DNA from: Acanthosoma haemorrhoidale
Taxonomy: Eukaryota > Arthropoda > Insecta > Hemiptera > Acanthosomatidae
NCBI GenBank assembly: GCA_930367205.1
Contig: OV884011.1
Location: 46,141,754-46,205,753 of the forward strand
Direction of reading: 5' to 3'
Length of the DNA: 64,000 nucleotides
The notes under the pieces are model-generated. The model saw nothing but the letters and a program-made list of their open reading frames with translations. It ran no database searches and was not told where the DNA came from. Position 1 is the stretch's first letter, and each line of letters opens with the position of its first letter. The position numbers were made by a program, and so were the translations under genes. Positions 25,061 through 37,197 of this stretch are shown here, piece after piece.

Positions 25061-27396
25061 TCGTTATTTTTTATCTTGCATACATTTTTGGGTCTACATA
25101 TCTCAATAAAGGACCTTTTCCCATTTCTAACTCCTTTTAACTGAAAACCAAGAGTCTGAAAAATAGAAAAAACTATTTCCTATTTCCATGGAGATTATCG
25201 TATTTGCTAATGAAAGAAAATAATGGCAGAACCTGGATTTGACCCCGGGGCCTCATAAATATTGCCATATTGAAACGTTTCTGAGAATAAACGAGTATTT
25301 GCAGCACAGTGGAATCAAAGGCTAGAGCCTATTATACTTAGTGCATTTCAAAATTTCAACTTATTTTATTTGTTCTATGGATACACTATTTGCGTAATCT
25401 TTTCATTTTTTCTCACTATTAAATCTCATTTTTCAATCTATATTTATATTTTACATTTTTAAAACTATTAACGATTCTGGAAAATTAGAGGGAATATGTC
25501 CCACTGAACTGGAGAATCCCCACATCACAGCATGAAATTTGAGGGAATCAATATCCAACACAGAGAAATATAGCCTGCCGCTAGTCAGACTGCACCTAGC
25601 ATCTTGTCACAGGATGATCTCACTGAGAAACCAAGGGTCGCTTTCCAGCCAGATTTCATGATGGTCAGTCATTTTGTCACGGGTTGCTAACTGTTCGTTC
25701 CTTGTGGAGCACTATATCTACAATGTTAATTTCCATAGTAATCATTTTTAAACATAACTTCAATTTTATTATTATTAAATTCACTTCTACAGAGTTACAA
25801 GTAACTATTTAAAACAAAATTACTTAACTAAAATAACTAATTAATAAATTTCAAATGATATCAATAATCAAAATAAAATTAACTAATTTTAATAACTAAT
25901 AAGAAGTATACCTGCTTATAGCTGTGAATAAATTTATTAACACTTTTTTTTTTTTTTTTTTTTTTTTTTTCTAAGCTCTTAAACTTATAAAAATAGGAAT
26001 GTGGGAAAAATAAGGAAAATTATTTTTGGCTGGAAAGTGCCTTTCACTAAGGGGAGACCCCTATTTGAAGGATGTATGAGAAGGATATGGGGTGTGGAAT
26101 GCCTAGAAAGGCGGATGGAGTCAGGAAGGTAGTGAGAGTCTACCAAGGATATTTATTAACACGAGACCAGTGATTGTTATTGTATTAACTTGTTTATAGT
26201 CTAATGTCGGGAGCTTGCAAAGCCATATCATGGAAAACTAAATTTCGAAGTTGTAGGCATTTGAGCCGATTTAATTTTCAAATCTGGTTATGCCTGCCAG
26301 TAAATTAACTACGGTCCAGCCCTCGAAGAAAAGTGGCTGTAAAGGAAGGCAAAGTGTGGCGGAAATGGAATGAAGATTAAAGTAGGCAGTGAGGAAGGGA
26401 ATCAGCGAAGCAGTAACGATAAAAGCAGCGTAAGGAAGTGTTTGGAAGTTTTAAGGGCCCGGGCCGACCTCTCGGTGGCAAATGCAATTCAACAGTTTAT
26501 ATACTACATCAGCAAGTAATTTTCACAGGAACAACGAAGTCATAGCGTCGCCAAATTTAACAAGTAATCGGCCCTTCAGTTCGTATTAGGGCTTACTTCT
26601 TACCAGGTTAAATTATATATTGTTGCATAATTGTAAAATATTTGCAATTTTTCCAAGACACAACCACCTACCCTCAGTTGATGGGTGTGTTTTATTAATT
26701 TTCAAATTTCTATTATAAAATTGGCTGACTTAAGCAATGTCAATGGGCCTTCTCAATGAAACAAAATGTTCTGGGATTATTCAGAGTAATAATATACCTT
26801 AATGACAAAAAGGACGAAGGATAATATGTCTATGACGATGTCTGACAAAGAAAAAGAAAATTATAAACCAAAAATTACACTGATGTGTTTAGCTTATGTT
26901 ATATAAATGGTCACTTCATTGAACTAGAGGCAATACATTGAAACAAAATACATAAATGATTAGTGGGGAATGACATTTCTTAACGATTGTTACAGCGTAA
27001 GAAAAAGGAATTATTACAATACGGAAAAGAGCGTGAAAGAATGGTTACTGAGTCGTAATGAAATGTCGAATTAGTAAAATTGTTAATAGTTTTAAAAATG
27101 AGATTACGTAATCCAAGGAACACATAAAATAAGTTTAAATTTACTATGCACTCTAACCTTCGATTCGTCGCAAATACTCGTTTATTCTCAGAAACAATAT
27201 TTATGAGGCCCCGGGGTCAAATCCAAGTTCTGCCATTATTTTCTTTCATTGGCAAATACGATAATCTTCATGGAAATAATTTTTTCTATTCTTTCAGACT
27301 CTTGGTTTACAGTTAAAAGGAGTTAGAAATGGGAAAGGGTCCTTTATTGAGATATTTAGACCCAAAACTGTATGCAAGATAAAAAAAAAATAACGA
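25061..27396. repeat. Long inverted repeat with 1.55-kb loop
   Basis: The left arm (25061-about 25490) and right arm (about 27040-27396) are inverted copies. The outer 230 bp are very similar, sharing GACCCCGGGGCCTCATAAAT-like sequence, CTCAATAAAGGACC and TGAGAATAAACGAGTATTTG words. The inner parts are more diverged, and the left arm holds an extra block of about 60 bp. It may be one element with long inverted ends (foldback-like) or two copies of one dispersed repeat in opposite orientation. No target duplication was found at the outer edges. Confidence 0.8.
25944..26150 (-). mobile_element. SINE-like 180-bp retroelement with A-tail (copy 1)
   Basis: On the minus strand it starts ATCCTTGGTAGACTCTCACT at 26150 and ends in a 27-base A-tail (T run at 25944-25970). 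The 12-bp word ATTTATTAACAC flanks it exactly (25932-25943 and 26151-26162), proving retroposition. Its body resembles the 3' UTR of the LINE at 42165-42969 and is almost identical to the copy at 34976-35156. It is non-coding and lies inside the loop of the long inverted repeat, so it inserted after that structure formed. Confidence 0.9.
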
Positions 27397-28234
27397 AAAA
27401 ATGTCGAAACGATATAATTAATAAAATAAATACTAATACTAACGAATCAGGCATTATTGGATTGGAGGTAGATAAGGTTGGGAGAGTTTACGAACAAGGA
27501 ATATCGAAGGGAACGGAGTCCCAAAGGTTTGTGCCACAGATAGGAAAGAAGCAGATTTGTGGGATGGGAAATACAGGTCGGATGGGATATTTGGTTTTTA
27601 ACGATTTTACAATTAGGCAATGTTTTAATTAATTACACAAATATCAAACCTATTCATTAGTATAGTAAGCATTCCTCTAATGTTAATGTGTATCTTTGGA
27701 TTGATATTTATAAATAAAAACACAGATATAGCTACTTCCATCACAGTGCATCGGGCAAGTAAAGGAATTGTATTAATATAACTACCAGGTGTTGGTGTCT
27801 TGAGAATGCAGCCTGGAATGAAGTTGAGCAAGGCGAAAGTAAAATAGACGATAAATAAAATAAATTGATTGTTACAATAAATAAAAGAGCTAGAAGGAAT
27901 CCCAGAAGAAGAGCCTCGATCTAAAGATCGTGAGAGATAAGAGATGATCCGAAATGCGGTTCCCCTGTCTCTGCCGGGGCGTTATCTCAAGAACAAATGG
28001 CCGCCATTAGACGGCGACGTACAGGAGTTTCCAATAGAGCACGGGAGCCGCATATAGCTCACCCACCGGGCTTCCCTCTTAGCCTCCTCCACTTCGGAAC
28101 CTCTTGTTCTTGTAGGTGGCTCTTCTCCAATCTTTCCTCTTGTATGTGTCGACTATGCCGAAGAGAAACCGGGTCCCCTAGGCACCCGACACGAGGATCT
28201 AAGTGTGTTCTTTGATAGCACCTTCCCCTGGCCT
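27397..28234. other. Non-coding stretch
   Basis: No supported gene. A GC-richer segment at 27990-28230 has open frames on both strands (28215 plus, 28059 minus) without recognisable domains; it could be part of the reverse-transcriptase remnant that follows. Confidence 0.4.
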
Positions 28235-28430
28235 TAATAAAGTAACGCAATCATATTCCAAGGGATTCCACCCAATGAAGAGCTCAGATATCTAGGAGTA
28301 TATGTAGGCGTTACCAGCTTGTCTTGCAGAGAAGAACTCGGCGATCCTTGGGAGAAATGTCTGTCTGGCGTACAAAAAACGACCTTTACTTGTCATATTA
28401 CCAGGTAAAGAAATAATACAACGAAAGAGC
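28235..28430 (+). pseudogene. Possible reverse-transcriptase remnant
   Basis: One frame reads IPPNEELRYLGVYVG, resembling the RYLG segment after the catalytic site of site-specific and related non-LTR reverse transcriptases, then WEKCLSGVQK. About 60 codons are readable. The rest is lost. The match is short, so the family (R2-like or other) is not settled. Confidence 0.35.
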
Positions 28431-31400
28431 AACCAAAAGTTATAATCACTTGAGAAGTTGAGGCGTGAACTACGAATTCGTATATTATAGAAAGTGTTTT
28501 ATTATTATAATATCGGTATAGTATATAGTATATGCCAGTGGCATATAGTCGGGCCCGAATTACATAGTAGTAATAGTAAACAGTATGCCAGTAATATTAA
28601 CAGATGACATAGTAACATAATAAAGGAAAATTATACTTGAAATTGTATGTGGTTCACCCTTTTTTCTTTTATTTTATTTTATATACATTAGTATAATTGA
28701 ATCTATTGGTTTCATATATTTCTTTTAAGGATAGTTCAACCACTAGGGTAATTGATAGCCTAATTACAAATCACACAAAGAATGATTATTTGTGTTTACT
28801 TGAAACTTAGAGTATTTTAGAGATTGGAATAAAATTTCTTCGATCGAGTGCAATCCCGTTTAGCAATTTACCGATATCGAACTGACGTCCATGATGTTCC
28901 CTGTGTCGTTAGTGTCTAGGACATTGAGCGAGGATGTGGACAATGGTAAGCTTCCGGAGTAGCTGCACATTCGTGGATGGCCCCAAGACGTCGGATTGCG
29001 TGTTTGAGGTGAGTGTGGCTTGTCCTCAGGCCATCCAGGGTTGAAGGCTCCTCGCCTATGGTTTTATCTATTTGTATTGTCAATTTTATAGCAGCTTAAA
29101 AGTATAGTGACAATTTTATTTTATGGGTAACCACTGGTAACATTTGTAAAAACACTCCTTGTTATAGATTTATAAATTTGAAATCTTAAATCGTAAATAA
29201 TAATTTCAATACACCTACTTTTATAAAGTGTTGCGCCATTATATTAACTATAATATACAGCAGGATACGATGATAGTGACGCAAAAGAAATAAATCCAGA
29301 AATACGAATGTGCTTATAGAAATATAAATCGAATTTAGGTGGCCATTCAAATAAGTCGTCCAGTTCGGTGAAATTTTATAAACAGCAAGTGAATTCAGTT
29401 TTCTTTGCGTGTAACGACACTAGCCTTAATCCAAATGGAATCTGTGTCATGTTTATATTATAGTTATAAAAATGATTTTTATAATATTTCTGCTTTTGTC
29501 AAAAGTATTTCCATAAAACTGTTAGGAAATGTACGTATAAGCAGTTTGTAAGTTGACGTTTAACGGTGGTGTGTTACAGCGTTTCGGTAGGGATTTGTAT
29601 GTAAAGAGGAGTGTACTAGTTTTGAATGCCCTTTTTTCAATAGCTCAGTGCAGTTTTTTCGAAAATGTTATTCTAAAATGAGATACATGTTTCTACTGAG
29701 TATTACATATTTGGGAGGCAGTAATTGCATTAGTTTTATTACTTCGTCTGCTTTTTGGTTTACCTTCAATCTTATAAGGCTTCCGAGTCGAAACAAATAT
29801 ATCTTCTACCCCTATATTGGCTAAGCGATATAAAATGTCAAATAAAAGTTAGTGCCTGGAATAAATGTTACAAAGTGATTTGAACGAGTAGGATAACGGT
29901 CGCCTGTCCAATCGATTGCAGTCTTGAAAAATCGATCAGTGGCTATAAGTATCCTTGCAAGGACCAGCTAAGTTAACACGTTCTGAAAATTGACTCCTTC
30001 CCTGCCTGGAGTACAGCCTTTCCCCGATCTTCGGAATAGCTGGGTCGCCTGGACGACTGTTCGCTCTGTCCCGTCGTGGCTTGTTAAGAGGATTAGCGTC
30101 GCTTATCCACGTCCCATCTCTCCTGTAAACACCAAGCGGTCCCTGTCCCGTGCAATTACTTATTTAGGTATTACTTTTTTCCCCTGTCGTTAAATATCAG
30201 TGTGTCGGTGAGGATGACCACTTAATAGAGCGGAATCATCGTCGAGGGACGGTTCTTCCCACGGGACCTGTGCCGTGGATCGTGCACAAGACACAAGAGG
30301 TGCACCCACTCGGCCTATAATCGGGATGTCTACCCCTTCACAAATTAAAGGACAAATTGATATTACCCATAATAATATTGAAAGTACTTGGCTGTAATGA
30401 GTTTGAAGGACACCTAGGACACAACGATAAAGATATTTAAAAAAAAATTGATTGAAATGCGTAATTAGATGTAAATTGACCGTACTTTTCACCAAGGAAC
30501 AATGTTTCTAAGCGCAATGTATTAAAGATTGACCTTTGGGATGTATATTTCTTTTAAAAAACTTTTTTAATAGAACTATGATTTTTTTTAACCAATATTT
30601 GTTTACGTAAATTGTATTATTGAAATATATAAAAACAAAATTTTAGAAACCACATCTTTATGACTTAGAAAGTGAATATCAACAGTATTCAGAGGTAATA
30701 ATAACAATAAATCTTTATTACTTCTTTTATGTAATATAATAGCATAGTACAAGATAATATTCCAATGTACATAAAATGTTATGGTTGTTTATTACCAGTT
30801 CACTGTTACATTAATAACCGGTTAATGAACAAAAGTTTTCATGATGGGAAAACTAACGAAAACCAAACTAAATAACAAAATAATTATTAAATTAAATAAA
30901 AAATGAACGATACAAGAAAGGATAATATTTTAAAATAAATATGGCTATCGATAATTTTAGGTTGACATGTTGCACTATTGTAATAAAATATAATGTAAAT
31001 TTGCTATTTATTTAATTAGTTGATTTATGAATTATAAGTCAGTGTAGGAAATGATCATCCGGGAAATCCCACAACTCTCCAATCATTAAAGTTGCCTTAA
31101 TTCTTCAGCTGAATCCTGGAATTTTGACTTCTTTTCATTTATTATCATTCAGAAAATTGTCATCCGCAGGCGCAATAATCTGACTCTTATAGTCTTATCC
31201 TATTTCTGGTCAGTACTGATAGGATAATAAGGTAGTGATATTATTCCTGAGACAATTGGCGCTGGATTTTATTATTAGAAGGAATATTTGATTCTTAACA
31301 AGTTCATCTTCGTTGCAGATACTCCCTCGCAACCAGAACCCGACAACAATAACTCATAAGCTGTTCAGACTACACTTTACTCCTGCAAAGGTGACACAAA

Positions 31401-34400
31401 TTGGTGATATGTTCCCTACAGATGTGCTTTCTGTAGACGCTTGTGGAAATGATTTGCTCCTGTGTAGTAAAAGGCTATCCTTTAGTTTCCTGCAAGATAT
31501 CGCCATTTTTCATCCAGGATTGCGATGCGTAAGTATCCACTCCCGTGGTAGAATGCTTTGCTTTTCCATATCTCTGTAAGGGAGGCAAAGGTAACCGCTT
31601 CTCTATTGTCAGTTTTTACTAGGTTGAGGGTCTCTCATCGTTCAGAGGACAGCTTCGATGACTAGTTTCTTGCTCCCGTAACGTTTTAAGAAGGCTGATT
31701 ACGTCCTCCCATCCTTGTTCGTAGGTAGAATCTTGCTACTCAGGACTTAAGATGTCATTTTCTTGAGTGTACCATCTGAACTCTGGCGTAGTCCATTCCA
31801 AAGGAGCAAGCAACAGGTAAAACCCATTTGTTTAAAGCCTAAATTAAATTTCTATCTTGTAAAAAACTTTTAAGTATAACCTCGATGTGATATTTAAACT
31901 CTTCTTTGAAAGACTTTTTAGAATGTTCATAGGTTGAAGTATTACATCTCGAATGAGTGAAGCCTCGTTGATAGAGAGTTAAAGGGTCGAGTCTAAATTG
32001 TTTCTGTTTAATTTTTATAGCACTGGAAACTAAGGCTAGAGTTAATACCTAATTATTTCGATTCAAGGTCACTTCTTCAAAATTTTCTCCCACCATTTTC
32101 TCCGTGCTGCTGATGCCGATTTCTCATGCCAAGAGATAGTTTACCTCTTCATGAGCCGTAGCTCTTGTGGTGACTTACAAAAGCTCCTCAATTTCAAAGA
32201 ATTGTGGATGTTCATCAAACCATCCACTCCACTTAGCTTCTCAATATCAACATTATCCCTGGTTACGCTTGATTTAATTGTTGATTGCGTGTCCCTTTCT
32301 AGTATCGTTTAGTAGCCGACTGACTGACAGGGTTGATACCCAGGCAGTACCCAAGGGGACCAAAAGAATCCGCCTCAAAAATTCACGCTTTGTGAGTATG
32401 TAAAACCATACTCTTGGACTACAGCTTGTCTATGTACAGACAGAGAATGACCTTCTATGATTGAATGAGACGGTATAATGAATCTATTATTAACTATTAT
32501 TGTGTGGTCAACTTCATAGATTTCTGTGATCTTTAAGGGTCAATCATGTCATGATGCCGAGCTAAAACCCTTGTGATATAATCTATCCAGGTTGTGCCTA
32601 TATCACGGGCCCTTGCCTAAGTTACTTGAGAGGCAACAAACATTTCAATGCCGACAGTTCTAAGCATCCTGTTGATTTTTTTCTTATTTCCTAGTTGCTC
32701 TGTAGCTATAATCTTGTTTGCCTAATGAAGGTGAAAAGTTTTTACACCGAGTTGAAGCATATTCTTGGTCTATGGTCCACCACCATAAGTTTCTTAACTT
32801 CCCTTGGGTATCGGTAGTTTATGCCTGTCCATAATGCGCTAAATTTGTTACATCTTCTTTACCGATGCTGGTTACTTCTTTACTTGAGAGGTCTAGTACG
32901 CCCTTCATTGTATTTTTTAAACAATATGCGTCATTCTTGTAGAATTCTTATTTTTCCCAGAACCTTTTCGATCCTGAGCCTCATTTGCTGTTGGACAAAT
33001 CTTAGGCTGTTCATGTTGTTTGTCTTGATCCTATGTATACATTTTTTTCTGATTCAAATTAAACATTTGGTCCAGCTTAATCCTCTTTACCGCTTCTTAT
33101 CCTACTTGCATTTACTGCCAGTTTTCGCTTTATGAAAACATATAGAGTTTGACCTTTCTGTTCCTTTGAGGCCCATAACTATGATTACATCAATATTCCT
33201 TCTTAGTTTTGTGGAAGCATTGTCCTGGTTTTGTAGATAACTAATGATAGTACTTATTTTTTCCCAAAGGTGTTCAATCCTGTTTTAATTCTGATTTACC
33301 ATGGAAGGTCCAAATTTACTATTTTCTCTTTCCTAGCCTTTTTGCAATCCAAGTTCCATCACGACAATTTAAGCTCCTGTATATATATCCAATGATATAC
33401 TTCGTCAAGTGTTATTAAGGCAACCTTGTTATGTGTGGTCTATTGTTGACTGTTCGTTGTTGGTAGTCAAGATATAAGCTCGGATTGTTGCAATATTCAT
33501 ATTGCGGTTCCACTTTATCCCTCACTCAAGATTCGTCCGAGGCTAATTGGCTTCTAGTATGCAGCATTGTACCTATTCCCAGGTCTTCATGGGTTAGGCA
33601 CCCCTAGCTGTGATAATATGATAATGTCCCGTGTATGTGTGTGTTTGTGAGCGGAGTAGCGTGCTTAAGAACAAGAGGGATCGTGTTCACCCCAGCCAGT
33701 GCGCTCATATTTATTGTTATGGTTATTATTAGCAACTGTTTCTCCGAGCTGCCCAGGAAGGTAATGCAAACTCATTTAAGAAAAATGGGACTAAAATTAC
33801 AAAAAGTCATGAAAATAATTTTCTCAGTTGTATCGAAATCCTTACCTGAGTAGTGCGTCAAACTTTAATATAAATTGGCTAAATGACAATGAACCTTGAA
33901 ACACAGAAGGCGATTTTTCCCTTTTTAAGACAAAATTTCCCAGAGGAAGATCAGTGGCAGGAGTGAACAGAGCCAAAAGAACAACAGAGCAGACCCACGC
34001 CTCACGTGCCGGCTACATGTGTTAATTATCGAGCCGGCATATGCAAATCCGACTCGTGACCAGCCGCGAATTAGCAGCCGACCGGAGATATGATCTAGCC
34101 ACGATTCTCGCATTTGTAAGGGCCACAGTTTTCCATTTTCTTTCTTGTCCCATGCCATATATATGCATATATAGTTAATTACGCCGCTGGAAGGACATGT
34201 TCCGCGCCGAAACACCCGATGAGAACTTGGCTTTATACGGCAAACACTGCGGCCGCCGCTTAGAAGGTATCTACTGCCCTCGTGGCTGGAGAGTTATGCC
34301 CCAAAACCGGCTATAAATGCAACGTTCTATGTAATACATTGCCGAATCATCGAAGCGTACGCTGAGAAATACTCTAACTCAACCTTCACATACTTATCAT

Positions 34401-34519
34401 CCTCACAACGCTGCTAAATTCTTGCAGTGTATCCATAAGATCTCGAGGCTCGGTTCAAACAGATGATGAATTGTTTTCTTAGATTTACACTCAGGATCCC
34501 AAGAGACCTCTCGCTTTTC
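28431..34519. other. Long gene-free stretch
   Basis: I find no gene. Minus-strand reading of about 28800-29050 gives a faint zinc-knuckle-like CAATPE...HILAQCP pattern that may be an element relic. Readings at about 31820-32270 and 32640-33130 on the minus strand look protein-like in short pieces but change frame often and match nothing I can name. The 101-codon minus frame at 30190-30495 lacks splice or family support. A GC-richer island lies at 33960-34290. Confidence 0.4.
33960..34290. promoter_or_regulatory. Candidate conserved non-coding element
   Basis: A GC-richer island with a perfect POU octamer ATGCAAAT (about 34040), two TTAATTA words (about 34021 and 34174), GAATTAGC and a caudal-like TTTATAC, together with palindromic GCCGGC. 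No real open frame crosses it. The density of homeodomain-type words is above that of the surroundings by eye; this was not tested statistically. Confidence 0.3.
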
Positions 34520-34880
34520 GCAGTATTACTTATAGCTGGAATGACTGTACACTTCTGCTCGTTGTCAATACTTCTGAATCCTCGTCAGACTTATCATAAA
34601 AAAGTCATCCTTACCTTTACAACCTTCTCCAATTGATTCACACTATCAAATCACGCAAACCTAGATCCCAAACATTTTTTTCTATCCCACAAATATGCTT
34701 CCTATCATCCGTGTTGGAAACTTTAAAGTCTACTCTTATAAATATTTATCGTTCACCGACCTCCCAATATTTAAATCTAGACTTCAACAGATGTCATCTC
34801 CGTCCAATCTAACGATTCAAAATTCGTCATTATTCGTTTTATTTTATTTTTTATTAATTTTATTCATTCCCTATTTTAAT
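34520..34880 (+). repeat. Diverged dispersed repeat (copy 2)
   Basis: Partner of 14181-14520, with the same order of shared words. It sits just upstream of the SINE-like copy at 34976. The 91-codon frame at 34695-34970 overlaps it and is probably a chance reading. Confidence 0.45.
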
Positions 34881-34975
34881 ACATCGTTGTTGAATGACAT
34901 TCATCACTCTCTACTCGTTTATGTTTTTGGTTTCATTGACTTCAACACATTTGTACATGGGTCCACTTAAAAGCT

Positions 34976-35156
34976 ATCCTTGGTAGACTCTCACTACCTT
35001 CCTGACTCCATCCGCCTTTCTAGGCATTCCACACCCCATATCCTTCTCATACATCCTTCAAATAGGGGTCTCCCCTTAGTGAAAGGCACTTTCCAGTCAA
35101 AAAATAATTTTCCTTATTTTTCCCACATTCCTATTTTTATATGTTTGAAAGCTTAG
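34976..35156 (+). mobile_element. SINE-like 180-bp retroelement (copy 2)
   Basis: Starts ATCCTTGGTAGACTCTCACT at the same base as the copy at 25944-26150 and stays near-identical (a handful of differences) through TTTGAAAGCTTAG. It has no A-tail and no clear target duplication. Sharing both a fixed start and a fixed end with a second copy argues for a defined short element rather than random LINE truncation. Confidence 0.8.
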
Positions 35157-36461
35157 TAGTAATTTAAAACTAATTACATCAGTGTAATTTATGGTATATA
35201 TTTTTCTTTTTTTTCAGAGAGGTGGATGGAAATACAAATTTTTTGAAAATGCTTCTTGCATGATTTGGCATGTCAGTAGGAATTAATGAAGGCAATATTT
35301 CAATACCGGTAGAGATTAGCGCATGGCTTGAAGAATACTAATTCCAGAGTTGGATACCTTAACTAAGCACGATCGTGACTAAGAGATCTCAGGTTATGGT
35401 AGCGGATGGATGATTTGGGTACCACGGTTAAAATAAGGTAATTAAATGGAATTTATAGTGATGTGCCGGTGTGGATTGTGTGAATTATGAAATAAATCAT
35501 CTATCTCTCAACAGCTTTATTGTTGTATTTCCTCAACTTTTTCGACAGACTAGGGTTTCAAGCTGATGGTAGCTATAGACCATCAAGACGCGTCACTTAA
35601 AGTTACGACAAGCTCGAACCCTTGAAGATGACGGATAGTACGTCGAAAACGTTCGGGTATAAATAAATAAAACAGGGGAAAGAAACAAGATGTTTTATTT
35701 CACAGTAAAAAGTTATGAAAACGAAATTATCCAAAGAATATCGGCGTCAAGCAGAGATCAGCGGCCAACTCGGTGCGGTTTACGAGAATCTCTAGAGATT
35801 TCAAAGACAAATCTTAAGAAACAGTTAGGCGTTCACATAGGTTAACTAGGGTTTAAGCTAACAAGCGTCAATATTTAACCGCCTGCCAAGGAATTAGAAC
35901 CGAGAATCATCTTTATAAAGCAATTTTACACCTCTGTTAACAGTGTTGCTCTAAACGGAATTTCCACACTAAAACTAGCTGATTCTACCAAAACTAATTA
36001 ACTTTATGACTTCATTAGGCTAAATTATGATTAACTAATAATATTATATTGTTATATATTACACACGTCATGCTAGACATACTTTTTTAAATGCTTATTG
36101 ACGTGTGAGCATGATCAAGAAAATTCTAGAAGTAGAATAAAAATTCTAATAAAGAAGTAGACTTAATTAAAAACAAAAAAATCGGCTTAAAGTTTATGTG
36201 CAAACTAAATATTACAGCTCAATAAAGATTAAACAATCAAATGCTTTACGTTGGAATATGCCTATCAATTCAATTTCTGAGCTGCAATGCTCAAGGCAAT
36301 GTTCACTGTTGATGGTAATGAAAAATAAATTATCCCTAGGCATTTTGGACCAAAAACGGCACAACAATTAATTCTCATCTAAGAATCTCCCGTTATCTTT
36401 GTTAATCCCACAAAATCTCCTTATTTAACCCTGATATCATCACCATACTCCCCAGATTTAT
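35157..36461. other. Non-coding stretch
   Basis: No gene. At about 35622-35655 a hairpin-forming motif (GACG, loop, CGTC followed by GAAAAC) with TTGAAGA before it resembles the core of a hammerhead ribozyme but with core deviations. Confidence 0.4.
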
Positions 36462-37189
36462 TTTTAACGTTGGAGTTACCATCTGGGTATTAAAATGGAT
36501 AGGCATCTCCATTTCTCTACTCATTTTAGTAATAAAATAGAAAAGGTACGACACAGGTCTTACCGGCTATCGCACTTGCTAACTTCACCCAACCTGTCGC
36601 ATCGTCTCAAATTGATGATATATAAATGTCCTCCGGCCAGCTCTGCTGTACGGGGCCACGCTATAAACCCATTTGACTGACAATACAGCCAAATGTCTCC
36701 AACATTTCCAGAATGGGATCATGCGAAAAGTGGTCCGACATACCTCTCTCGAGAGGTTAAAGAACGCTGACCTGCACCTGTTGCTTGGTGTGCCGTCGGT
36801 GGGTGAGTTCATCCGCCGGAGACACATTAAGGATTTTGACTCGTTGCAGCACCTAACCAACCCAGTGTTTAACACTATGGCCTCACCACTCCTCCCGCAT
36901 CGATGGCAACAGACTGTCGGGGGAAAATTAGGTTAAGAATTAGTAAAGTATGTAAGTTAGTTTTAAGTTTGATCAAAAAGGTGAGCCCCATCAACTTTAT
37001 TAGTCAGTTTAGTCCAGTCACGTATGATGTGTATCATTATACTTGTTTATTCATTATATAATTTAAATAAAATAACAAAACCTGTATATAATGTAGCAAT
37101 GCTACCGGAAATACAAAAATAATTTGTAAATAGATTCCCCTGAGGATATATAATTATTTGTAAATTTAAAGGGGCTATGAAAAAAAGAA
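36462..37189 (+). mobile_element. 5'-truncated LINE copy (family A)
   Basis: Starts within ORF2 just before the LGIKMDRHLHF segment and runs through the C-terminal region (open 36673-36936, ending VGGKLG) into a 3' UTR ending GGGGCTATGAAAAAAAG. One frame break near 36640 joins the two readable parts. The word AGATTTAT occurs at 36454-36461 and 37190-37197, a plausible 8-bp target duplication. The 3' UTR end is closely shared with unit 4 of the intron array at 43368-43429. Confidence 0.8.
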
Positions 37190-37197
37190 AGATTTAT

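Noticed and set aside
25200..25260. tRNA-like B box (GGATTTGACCCCGG) as a tRNA gene
   Set aside because: No A box or cloverleaf can be drawn; it is part of the inverted repeat arm.
30190..30495. 101-codon minus-strand frame with a hydrophobic stretch
   Set aside because: No acceptable splice sites in phase, no recognised domain, and a length reachable by chance in 64 kb.
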